Assembly (NCBI RefSeq): GCF_014252955.1
Contig: NZ_JACMIA010000001.1
Coordinates: 1,426,001 to 1,490,000, forward strand
Length of the DNA stretch: 64,000 nt
Source: Stappia sp. 28M-7
GTDB taxonomy: Bacteria > Pseudomonadota > Alphaproteobacteria > Rhizobiales > Stappiaceae
Direction: 5' to 3'
Positions 1 to 11,000 of the stretch are shown here, piece by piece (position 1 is the stretch's first letter; each line of letters opens with the position of its first letter). Under the pieces are notes generated by a model. The model searched no databases, had not been told where the DNA came from, and worked only from the letters and a program-made list of their open reading frames with translations. A program made the position numbers and the translations under genes.

Positions 1-2069
1 GAGCTGTCGATTTCGCCAGCGGCCTGTCGATGGTAGCGCGACGCGGGGCGCTGATGGGCGGGGCAAGCGGCGGCGGCATGGCCGCTGTGATCGGTCTCGA
101 TGCCGACGGCATTGCGGCGGTGATCGACCGCAATGGCCTGAGGGACGTCTTCGCCGCCAACTACAACACGCCCCGGCAGATCGTCGTGTCCGGCCGTCGC
201 GAGGCAGTGGTCGCCGCCGAGCCGCTGTTCCGCGAGGCGGGTGCCAGCCATTATGTTGTCCTGCCGGTGAGCGGGGCCTTTCACACGCCCTACATGGAGG
301 CCGCGCGCACAGCGTTCGCCGAGCATCTGGCAAGCCTGACCTTCAAGGCGCCCGAGATCCCCGTCATCTCCAACGTGACCGCACGGCCACATGAGGCTGG
401 AACTCTGCGCGAGCGGATGATCGAGCAGATCACCGCGCCGGTGCGCTGGGCCGAGAGCATCCGCTACCTGCTGGCCAAGGGCGTCACCTTCGCCGATGTC
501 ACCGAACTGGGGCCGGCCGGCAGCGCCGTGGTCAAGCCGATGGTGAAGCGCACGGAACTCGAGGCGGGGCCGCTCGACGCGAGCCTGCTGGCGCGCGAGG
601 AGGCGGACGCGGCTGCGGCCGCGAGGATCGTCGAGCCGGAGCTCGAGACCGCCCGAAAGGCGTCGGATGAAACGCCGTCTCCCAGGCTCAACGGCCATGC
701 GTCTTTCCGGTTCAGTCCGGAAAATCTCGGCTCGCGTGCCTTTTGCGAGGCGTTCGGGCTCGAATATCCCTATGTCGCCGGCGCGATGTATCAGGGCATC
801 GCCTCGGTCGCTCTGGTGGAGCGCATGGCCCGCGCCGGCCTGCTCGGCTTCTTCGGGGCGGGCGGCCTGCCGATGGCCGAGGTAGAGCGCGCGATCCTTC
901 GCCTGCGCGACGTGCTTCCCGAGGGCGCGCCCTACGGCATCAATTTCATCGCCCATGTGAACAGGCCGCATCTGGAGGATGAGCTCACCGATCTCCTGAT
1001 CCGGCACGGCGTCGGCATCATCGAGGCCTCCGCCTTCATGGAGGTGACGCCGGCTCTGGTGCGCTACCGCGCCGCCGGGCTTGAGGACCAGGGCGGTGGC
1101 CGGATCGCCGCGCGCAACCGCATCATCGCCAAGGTGTCCCGGCCCGATGTTGCCTCGCAGTTCCTGGCGCCCGCGCCCGAGCGGCTGCTGAGCAAGCTGC
1201 TCGCAAGCGGCGCGATCACCGCTGACGAGGCCAACCTGCTGCGCCAGGTACCGATGGCCGATGCCATCTGCGTCGAGGCGGACTCGGGCGGGCATACCGA
1301 CCAGGGCATGCCTTTCGCCCTGATCCCGGCCGTGCTGAAGGTGCGGGACGAGGCGCAGGCGTGCTTTGCGAAGTTCGGCCCGATCTTCGTCGGGTCGGGC
1401 GGCGGCATCGGCACGCCGGAGGCGGCAGCGGCCGTCTTCATGCTGGGGGCCGACTTCATCGTCACCGGCTCCGTCAACCAGTGCACCGTCGAGGCCGGGA
1501 CCAGCGATGCGGTCAAGGACCTGCTGGAAGGCATCAACGTCCACGACACGGCCTATGCGCCGTCGGGCGAGATGTTCGAGCTGGGCGCCAAGGTGCAGGT
1601 GCTGAAGAAGGGGCTGTTCTTCCCCGCCCGTGCCGAAAAGCTGGTCTCGCTCTACCGTCAGCACGAGAGCCTCGAGGAGATCGAAGCGAAGCTGCGCCAG
1701 CAGATCGAGGAACGCTATTTCCGTCGCAGCTTCGACGAGGTGTTCCGCGATGTGGCGATGAGCTATCCGGCATCCGAGATCGAGCGCGCGGAGCGCTCGC
1801 CCCGGCATCGCATGGGCCTCGTCTTCCGTCGCTACTTCAAGGACACGACCACCTGGGCGCTTGCAGGCGATCTCGATCACAAGGTCGACTTCCAGGTGCA
1901 TTGCGGCCCGGCGCTCGGCGCGTTCAACCAGCGGGTCGAGGGCAGCGAGCTTGCGTCCTGGCGCGCCCGCCATGCCGACGTCATCGCGGCGCGGCTGCTG
2001 GAGGGAGCGGCCGACGTGCTCGGCCGGCGGCTCTCGGTGATGATCGGCGGGGGAGGCCGTACCCGATGA
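1..2069 (+). CDS. Fused trans-acting acyltransferase / PfaD-type enoylreductase (5' end outside window)
   Basis: The visible 689 residues are the C-terminal part of a malonyl-CoA:ACP acyltransferase fused to a flavin-dependent enoylreductase of the PfaD family. The gene enters from the left edge, so the acyltransferase GHSxG nucleophile lies just outside. The second catalytic residue is visible in GAFHTPYM (His codon 282-284), and the AT part ends near base 600. From about base 711 a PfaD-like barrel follows, with SGGHTDQG near 1283 and the glycine-rich flavin phosphate loop GSGGGIGTPEA near 1391. In trans-AT pathways such proteins charge AT-less modules with malonyl units and can reduce enoyl-ACP in trans. 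This fits the neighbours, because no downstream module carries an AT or ER domain. The stop overlaps the next start by four bases (ATGA). Which module the reductase serves cannot be told from sequence. Confidence 0.93.
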   Translation, partial: AVDFASGLSMVARRGALMGGASGGGMAAVIGLDADGIAAVIDRNGLRDVFAANYNTPRQIVVSGRREAVVAAEPLFREAGASHYVVLPVSGAFHTPYMEAARTAFAEHLASLTFKAPEIPVISNVTARPHEAGTLRERMIEQITAPVRWAESIRYLLAKGVTFADVTELGPAGSAVVKPMVKRTELEAGPLDASLLAREEADAAAAARIVEPELETARKASDETPSPRLNGHASFRFSPENLGSRAFCEAFGLEYPYVAGAMYQGIASVALVERMARAGLLGFFGAGGLPMAEVERAILRLRDVLPEGAPYGINFIAHVNRPHLEDELTDLLIRHGVGIIEASAFMEVTPALVRYRAAGLEDQGGGRIAARNRIIAKVSRPDVASQFLAPAPERLLSKLLASGAITADEANLLRQVPMADAICVEADSGGHTDQGMPFALIPAVLKVRDEAQACFAKFGPIFVGSGGGIGTPEAAAAVFMLGADFIVTGSVNQCTVEAGTSDAVKDLLEGINVHDTAYAPSGEMFELGAKVQVLKKGLFFPARAEKLVSLYRQHESLEEIEAKLRQQIEERYFRRSFDEVFRDVAMSYPASEIERAERSPRHRMGLVFRRYFKDTTTWALAGDLDHKVDFQVHCGPALGAFNQRVEGSELASWRARHADVIAARLLEGAADVLGRRLSVMIGGGGRTR

Positions 2070-5000
2070 GCCGGGAGGGGGGAAAGGAACCGGTCGCGAT
2101 CATCGGCGTCGGGCTCCGGCTTCCGGGCGCGGACCGGCTGGCGAAATTCGGCGCGCATCTGGCTGCCGGCCGCTCGCTGATCTCGCAGGTGCCGGCCAAC
2201 CGCTGGAATGCTGAGGAACTGCTGGGCGACCCGGCGCGGGGCAACAGGACCAGCAGCATCTGGGGCGGGTTCGTCGAGGATGCCGACTGCTTCGACGCGT
2301 CGTTCTTCGGCATCTCGCCGCGCGAAGCTGCCTGGATGGACCCGCAACAGCGCTTTGCGCTGGAGATGGCCTGGCATGCGATCGAAGATGCCGGCTACCG
2401 CGCTTCCGACCTCGCCGGCAGCCGGACAGGCGTCTACATGGGCGTCTGCCATTGGGACTATGCGGAGCTGCTGGAAAAGCACCTGCCGCATGTCGACGCC
2501 TATCTGCCGACCGGGATCGCCTTTTCGATCATCGCCAACCGGGTCTCGCATTTCCTCGACCTGCAGGGACCCAGCATCACCAATGACACGGCCTGCGCCG
2601 CGTCGATGACCTCCGTCTACGAGGCGGTACGGGCGCTGCAAGGCGGCGAATGTGACATGGCGCTGGCCGGCGGCGTCAATCTGATCTGGTCGCCGAACCA
2701 TTTCGTCGCCTTTTCGAAGGCCGGCATGCTGTCGAAGACGGGGCGTAGCAACGCCTTCGACGATGCGGCCGACGGCTATGTCCGGGGCGAGGGCGGTGCC
2801 GTGCTGCTGCTCAAGCCGCTCGAGCAGGCGCTGGCAGACGGTGATCCGGTCCATGCGGTCATTCGCGGCATCGGCATCAACCATGGCGGGCGGACGAATT
2901 CGCTCACCGTCACCAATCCGCGCGCGCAGGCGGCGCTGATCAAGGCCGTTCACCGCGAGGCGGGCGTTGCGCCGGACACTGTGTCCTATGTCGAGGCGCA
3001 CGGGCCGGGCACGCCGCTGGGCGACCCGATCGAGATTTCCGGCCTGAAGGAGGCCTTCGCCGACCTGCACGCCGAGGCGGGCACCGCCCCGCGCGAGGCG
3101 AGCTGCGGCATCGGCTCCGTCAAAACCAATATCGGCCATCTGGAAGGAGCGGCAGGCGTCGCCGGCATCGTCAAGGTGCTGATCGCGCTGGCCCGCGAGG
3201 AGCTGCCCGGCAATGTCGGCTTCACGGCGCAGAACCGGCTGGTCGACCTTGCCGGCACGCCGTTCCGCATACAGAAGGAGGCAAGCCCCTGGCCGCGCAC
3301 CGAGGACGCACCCCGGCGCGCCTGCGTCAGCTCCTTCGGTTTCGGCGGCAGCAACGCGCATGTCCTGATCGAGGAAGCCCCCGAGATGGAGACTGCGCGG
3401 GAGGACGGCGAGGGAGAGGTGCACCTGTTGCCGCTGTCGGCGGCGGATGAGGAGCGCTTGCAGGCGCTGCTTGGCGAGCTGCTGGCGACCGTCGAGGCGG
3501 CGGATGCGCCCGCTCTTGCCGATCTTGCCCATACGCTGCGGATCGGGCGGGCGCCGCTCGAGGTCCGTGTCGCCTTCCTCGTCCGCGACCGGCAGGAGCT
3601 GGCGCAGGCCCTTCACGCCCGTCTCGGCGGGACCGATCATCCTGCCGTGGTCGACGCGTCGGCAGGGGTAACCGGCGAGCCGCTGCATGATCTCGCCTTG
3701 CGCTTTGTGTCGGGAGAGGATGTCGACTGGCTGGCCGCCGGCCTGCCGAAGGGCAGGCGGGTGCGCGCGCCGCTCTATCCTTTCGCGCGCGAACGGCACT
3801 GGATGGACGAGTCGCTCGGCGTGAAGGACGACCGGCCGGCACCGCATCCGATGATCCACCGGAACATCTCGGGCTTCGCCGGTCCGGTCTTCGAAAGCTC
3901 CTTGCGCGGGCCGGAACTCTTCTGGGCCGATCACAAGGTGCGCGGTACGCAGATCCTGCCCGGCGTTGCGGCGCTGGAGATGGCCCGCGCCGCTGCCGAT
4001 CTCGCCGGAGCGGACCTCGGCAGCACCTTCGCGCTGGAGGATGTGGTCTGGTCGCGGCCGATTGCAGCGCGCGAGACGCCGGTCGCGGTCGAGACGCATC
4101 TGACGCGGCAGGCGGATCGCCGCATCGGCTTTACGATCCGCGCCGCCGGAGGCGAGGGGCACAACGTTCGCGGCACGATTTCACCGTCGCTGGAGGCTGC
4201 CCCGTCGGCGCCTGTGCTGTCGCAGCTTCAGGGCGAGCTGCGCGAGGATGTGCCGGTCGCTCTTTGCTATGAGCGCCTGCGGGCAAGCGGCGTCGACCAT
4301 GGCCCGGGCTTCCGGGCGATGGCGCGGGTCACCCGAGGGAGCGGCCGTGTTCTGGCGCAGCTGAAGCTGCCGCGACGGCTTCACCCGACGCTCGCCGCCC
4401 TGCCGCTGCATCCGGTGATGCTGGATGCCGCGATCCAGGCCTGGATCGCGTTGGACGAGACCGGCCCGACGGGCGCGGCGGTGCCCTTCGCCTGCCGCCG
4501 GGTGGTGGTGCACGGGCCCTGCGAACCGATGATGTGGGCGCTGGTCACCGAGCGGGGAACGCCAAGTGCGACCGCCGCCGTGCGCCATCTTGACATTCAC
4601 ATGCTGGACCGGGACGGCAGGCTACGTGTGTCCTTCGAGGATCTGGCCCTGCGGATCGTCGCCTTTGACGAGACGGCGGTTGAGGCGGCTGGGGGCGAGA
4701 CCGCCGACGACCTGCCTCTTGTGCTGGCCGAAAGCCGCTGGCGGCCCGCGCCGGCCGGTACAGGGCAGGTTGGCGAGCGGGATGTCTCGGTGCTGCTGGC
4801 AGGCTTCGAGGAGGCGAACCTTTCCAATAACTTCATCAGAAACCTGTCGGAGGCGAGCGGGCAGAGCGTGTGCGTGCTGACCGGTGTTCCGGCAGGCGAT
4901 CCGGCTGCGGCGGCGGCCGGTCTCTTCGATGCCCTGCATGCGCGGATCGTCGGGGCGATGCGCGACAAGCCGCGTCGCCCGCGGCATTTCCTCGTGCTGG

Positions 5001-8000
5001 CACCGGAGAGCCTGCCCCAATCGGTCACGGCCCCGCTGGCCGCGCTCCTGCGCACGGCCGCAACCGAAAACCCGAAGATCTCCGGCGCACTGGTTCGGAT
5101 TGAGGGGCCAGTGGACGCGGGACGGCTTGCTGGTCTCCTGCGGCAGGAGGTCGAGGCTGCCGATACCTTCACCGAGCTGCGGTACCGCGCCGACGGCTCG
5201 CGCGAGGCTTTGCGCATCGATCCGGTCGATCTTCCTGCCGGGCGGGGAGAGATGAAGCTTGATCCGGACGGCGCCTACTGGATCACCGGCGGGGCTGGCG
5301 GCCTCGGGTTGATCCTGGCCGGCTGGCTGGCAGCACGGGGCGCGCGCAAGATCGTGCTTAGTGGTCGCAGCGCGCAGGACGACAGCCGGTTCGAGGCGCT
5401 GCGCGCGGCCGGCGCGGCTGTCACCTATGCCGCGTGCGACATGGGAGATGCGGCGGCGGTCGAGGAGCTGGCGCAGCGGATCGCCCGCGAGATCGGCCCT
5501 CTCAAGGGCGTCATCCATGCGGCAGGCCTGCTCGACGACGGCTATATCCTGACGCAGGCGGGGCGGGATTTCGCGCCCGTCTTTGCGCCGAAGCTCGCCG
5601 GCACGCTCAATCTCGACCGGGCGACACGCGCCGCGCCGCTCGATTTCCTGGTGCTGTTTTCCTCGGTCGCGGCCCGGTTCGGCAATGCCGGGCAGGCGGC
5701 CTATGCCGGCGCCAACGGCTTCCTTGACGGTTTCGCCGCCGAGCGCGCCGCGATGGTCGCGCGGGGTGAGCGGCAGGGGCGGACGCTTGCCGTTGCCTGG
5801 CCGCTCTGGGCCGAGGGCGGCATGAGCGTCGACATGCCGACGCTGGAGGCGATGGAGCGACGCTTCGGCACCGTGCCGCTGCCGAGCGATGCGGGCCTTG
5901 CCGCTCTGGAGTGGCTGCTTGTCGCCGGGCAGGAGCCTTGCGCCACTGTGCTCTACGGCGACACAGCGCGCATCGGCGCATTTCTTTCCGCGCGCGAGGG
6001 CGTGGTGGAAAAGCAGGACGCACCGGCCCCCTCGGACGCCCCGCAGGCCGCGGGCGACGATGCCGCGCTTGCCCGACAGGGCGCGCTCTTCGTGCGCGAT
6101 ATTCTGGCCGATGTGCTGGAACTTGACCCTTCACGCATCCGCCTCAACCGCAAGCTAGAGGAATACGGCCTCGACTCGATCTCCATCGTCGAGACGACGA
6201 ACCGCCTGGAAGAGCGGCTGGGCTCGCTGTCGAAGACGCTGTTCTTCGAATATGTCGACCTGGAAGGCGTCGCCGGCCATCTGGTCGAGAACCACCGGGA
6301 TGCGCTGGCCGCCGCTCTTGCCGAAGAGGGGCTGGGCGAGGCGGCTTCCCCGCCGGCCACTCCTGTCGAGGCTCCCGCCGAAGCGATCCCTGCGCGCGCG
6401 GACCCCGGCCCGAGCGTGTCGCAGCCGGATGTCGGGACCGATGCCCATGCCATCGCCATCGTCGGCCTGTCGCTGCATGTCTCCGGCGCGGCGACGCAGG
6501 ACGAGTTCTGGGAGATGCTGGCCGGCGGCATCCACGGCTTCCGGCCTTATCCGCAGGAGCGCTGGGACCATGCGGCCCTGCTGCATCCCGAGCGCGATGT
6601 TCTCGGCAAGACCGTGGTCCGCACGGGCTGCTTCCTCGACGATATCGACCGGTTCGATCCGCGCTATTTCCGCATTTCCCAGACCGAGGCGGAGCTGATG
6701 TCGCCCGAGGTGCGCCTGTTCCTGCAGGCGAGCGTCGAGGCGTTCGAGAATGCCGGCTATTCGCGCGAGACCCTGCAACGGCGCCATGGCGGCGACGTTG
6801 CGGTCATCGTCGGGTCGATGACCAACGAGTACGACCTCTACGGCTTCCAGAACATGCTGATGCGCGGCTCGCCCGCCAGCGGCAGCTATACCGGCACCGT
6901 GCCCAACATGGTGTCCTACTATTACGGCTTTACCGGCCCGTCCTATTTCCTCGACACCATGTGCTCGGCCGCCTCGACCTGCGTGCACGAGGCGGTGCAC
7001 ATGCTCCGCTCGGGCCGCTGCGAGATGGCGCTGGCCGGTGGCGTCAGCTTGCTCCTGCATCCGCAAAAGCTCATCGCCACCTCGCAGGAGCATTTCACCA
7101 CCAAGTCGGCGGACGTGATCCGCGGCTACGGCGTCGGCGCCGAGGGAACCATCCTCGGCGAGGGCGTCGGCGCTCTCGTCCTGAAACGGCTCTGCGATGC
7201 CGAGCGCGACGGCGACCATATCCACGGCGTCATCATCGGCACCGGCATCAGCAATGCCGGCGTGCGCAACGGCTTCACGGTGCCCAATCCGCACCAGCAG
7301 GCGGTCGCCATCGAACGGGCACTGGACGATGCCGGCATCACCGCCGATACGGTGAGTTATATCGAGGGGCACGGATCGGGCACGGCGCTGGGTGATCCCA
7401 TCGAGGTGAAGGCACTGACGCAGGCCTTCCGCAAGCACACCGACGCGGTCGGCGCCTGTCCCATCGGCACGGTGAAGAGCAATGTCGGCCATCTGCTCGG
7501 TGCCTCCGGCCTTGCCGGCATCGCGAAGGTGGTGGCCCAGCTGGGCAAGGGCATGCTGGCGCCCTCGCTGCATGCCGAGACGCTGAACCCGGACATTCCG
7601 TTCGCGACCTCGCCCTTCCGCGTCCAGCGGGAGCTTGCTCCCTGGCAACGTCCGCTCGGAGCCGACGGCCGGGAGCAGTCACGCCGCGCCGGCGTGACCT
7701 CCATCGGCGCGGGCGGCATGAACTCGCACATCCTGATCGAGGAGTATCGGCCGCAGCCGAGGCAGGCGAGGGCGGCGGGCCCCGAGCTTCTGGTGTTCTC
7801 GGCGATGAACCGGGACCGCCTCGTGGCGCTGGTCCGCCGGCATCTGGATTGGATGGAACGGCACCCGGATGCGGATCTCTCCGACATTGCCTTCACGCTG
7901 CAGGTCGGGCGGACCGAGCTGCCGTGCCGACTGGCCTTGGCGGCGAGCGATCCGGCCGACGCCCGCCGGCGCCTTGCCGATTTCACCGAGGCGCCCGACG

Positions 8001-11000
8001 CGGACGGGCGCTGGCATCATGTCCGCTCGATCCTCGATGTCGATCCGCCGGAGGACGCGGAACGGCTGGCGGCAGCCGTCGCTGCGCGTGACCTGGGGCA
8101 ACTTGCCGATGCCTGGACGCATGGTGCGGCCATCGACTGGTTTGCGCTCTGGCGGGACCGCGAGCCGCGCCGCGTGCCGCTGCCGACCTATCCGTTCGAG
8201 AAGGTCCGCTGCTGGTACCCCGAACAGCCGGACGCGCCTTCGGTGGTCAATCCGCTGGGCTCGCGGCTGAAGCTGCATCCGTTCATCGGGCGCAACGTCT
8301 CCACGCTGTCGGGCCTGCGCTACGAGACCGATATCCATCTCGGCGAGTTGCTGGACTATGTGCAAACGCGCGGCCGGAAACAGACGGTCCTGCCGATGGT
8401 CGCGGTCGAGACGGTCGCGGCCCTCGCCCGGATCGCCGGGCTGTCCGGACCGGTGGCCGTCGAGGATCTGCAGGTGCTCGGCCTGCCCGAATGGCCGGCG
8501 GTCAAGACCCTTACCCTGACGCTGGAGCCGGCGGGCGACGGGTTCCTTGCCCGCGTCGTCGCCCGCGATAGAGAGGCGGTCGAAACGCCCTGGCTCCAGG
8601 CGCGGGTTGCAACGGGTACGGCACGCGATGGGCAGGTCGATCTCGACGCCCTGAAGGCTGCCAGCCCCGAGGTTCTGGACCACGCGCGGATCTATGGCGA
8701 CCTTGCCCGTAATGGCCTCGGCTTCGGTCCCTATCTGGAAGGGATCGCGCGCGCCTTCCGTCTTGCCGGTGGCGGCCTTCTCTGCGAGCTGCGCGAGGAT
8801 GGTCCGCAGCAGGACTGGTTCCGCAAGAACCTGGCGCTTCCATCGACCGCGCTCGGGGCAGGCTGGCAGGCGCTGGAACTGCTGGTTTCGGGCGGCGAAC
8901 CGCTGGCGCTGGCGGGCATCAGTCGCACTGAGGTTTCAAGCGGCGACGTTGCCGCGGTGCTCTGCAAACCAGGCAGCTCCGGCGCGTTCGACCTCTCGTT
9001 CCTGGACAGGCGTGGGCGCATTATCGCGCGCTGCGAGGGTATCGCCACGGTGCCTGTGGCTCGCTTCGTCGCCGCGGCATCCATTCCGGCCCCCGAGCCG
9101 GCAAGGACCGTCGCACTGGACACCAGCCCGACGGCGGACTGGGCGGCACAGGAGCTTCGCCGGATCGCCGCCGCGATCCTGAAATTCAATCCGGACGATC
9201 TCGGCCCCCGCGATCCCTTCCATGATCTCGGCTTCGATTCCATTTCGCTGACACGCTATGCGGGCGAAATCGGGTTCGCCTTCGGGATCGAGCTCTCGCC
9301 GGCGATCTTCTTCGAATGCGAGCATGTCGAGGCGCTGGCCGAGCATCTGGTGCGACGCCACGACATCGCGCCGCCGGCCGAGAGCGTGCCCGTAGCAGCC
9401 CCGCACCGCGCCGCGCCCTTGGCAGTAGCCGCGGTTCCGACCATCTCGCAGCCAGTCGCCGGAGCGGCGCAGACGCGCGGCGATGGCCGTATCGCGATTG
9501 TCGGCATGGCCGGCCGCTTCCCCGGCAGCCCGGACATCGAGACTTTCTTCGACAACCTGTTGGCCGGGCGCGACCTGACGCGGGACCTGCCGCTCGAGCG
9601 GTATGGCGAGGCCTATCGTGCCCGCGTTGCGGCCGCATCCTTCCCCCGGCGCGGCGGGTTCCTCTCCGACATCGACTGCTTTGATGCGGCCGCGTTCCGC
9701 ATCTCGCCGGCCGAGGCCGAGCGGATGGACCCGCAGCAGCGGTTGTTGCTGGAAACCGCCTGGCATGCGGTCGAAAACGCCGGTGTGGAGCCGTCCGATC
9801 TGCCGAAGGCGACCGGCGTCTTCGTTGGCGTGACCAGCCTCGACTATGCGGCGCTTCTTGCCGCCCACGGGGTCGCCGCGGACGGGCATGTCGCGACCGG
9901 AAACTCGCTGGCGATGGTCGCCAACCGGGTGTCGCATGCCTTCGACCTCTCCGGCCCGAGCGAGGCCATCGACACGGCCTGTTCCAGCTCGCTCGTCGCC
10001 CTGCTGCGTGCTGCCCAAGCGCTAAAGGACGGGCGTTGCGAGACCGCACTCGTCGGCGGCGTCAATCTCTGCCTCGCCGCGGAAGGCTTCGAGGGACCGC
10101 ACAATGCGGGCATGTTGTCGCCGGACGGGCGCTGCAAGAGCTTCGGCGCCGGAGCGGACGGCTATGCCCGCGGTGAGGGTGTCGCGGTGCTGGTGCTCAA
10201 GCGGCTGCGTGACGCAGAGCGTGACGGCGACCGCATTCTCGGCACGATCATCGGCGGCGCACAGAACCATGGCGGCCGCGCCGGTGCCCTGACCGCCCCC
10301 AATGCGAAGGCGCAGGCGGCGCTTGTCGAGGAGGCGATGGCGGGCATCGATCCCGCGACCATCGGCTATATCGAGGCGCACGGAACCGGTACCCATCTCG
10401 GCGACCCGGTCGAGGTCAACGGCCTCAAGCGGGCCTTCGCTAACCTGAGCGGGCGCGAGAGCGTTGCGGAGCCGCATATCGGGCTCGGCACGGTCAAGTC
10501 GTCCATCGGCCATCTGGAAGCTGCTGCGGGGCTTGCCGGTGTCGTCAAGGTGCTTATGGCGATGCAAGGGGGCGAGCTGCCGCCTACGCTTCACTGCGAC
10601 GAGATCAATCCGCATGTCGACCTTGCCGGCAGTCCGCTCCGTCTGGTGCGGAGCCGCGAGGCGTGGCCCCGGCCTGTCGATGCGACCGGCGCTCCTTTGC
10701 CGCGCCGTGCCGGCGTCAGCAGCTTCGGCTTCGGCGGAACCAATGCCCACGTGGTGCTTGAGGACTACGCGGGCGAGCACCCGCCCCAGCGCCGGCCTTT
10801 GCCGCCGCGCCGTTTTGCCGCCACATGCCACTGGATCCCCGGGATCTCGCCTGCGGACGAGACCCCAAGCAGCGAGACGCTTGTCTTTGTGCCGGAATGG
10901 CGAGAGCAGAAAGCCCCGGCCGTAGGCTTTGCGGGCCGGCGCATCGTCGTTGCTTGCGACGTTCCCGTCGAAGCAAGGCCGGGCTGCGAACTCGTCTCGC

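Noticed and set aside
1361-2065. Upstream extension of the PKS 1 frame
   Set aside because: It overlaps the AT/ER coding sequence out of frame and is Arg-rich. The ATG at 2066 forms an ATGA junction and is followed directly by the KS.
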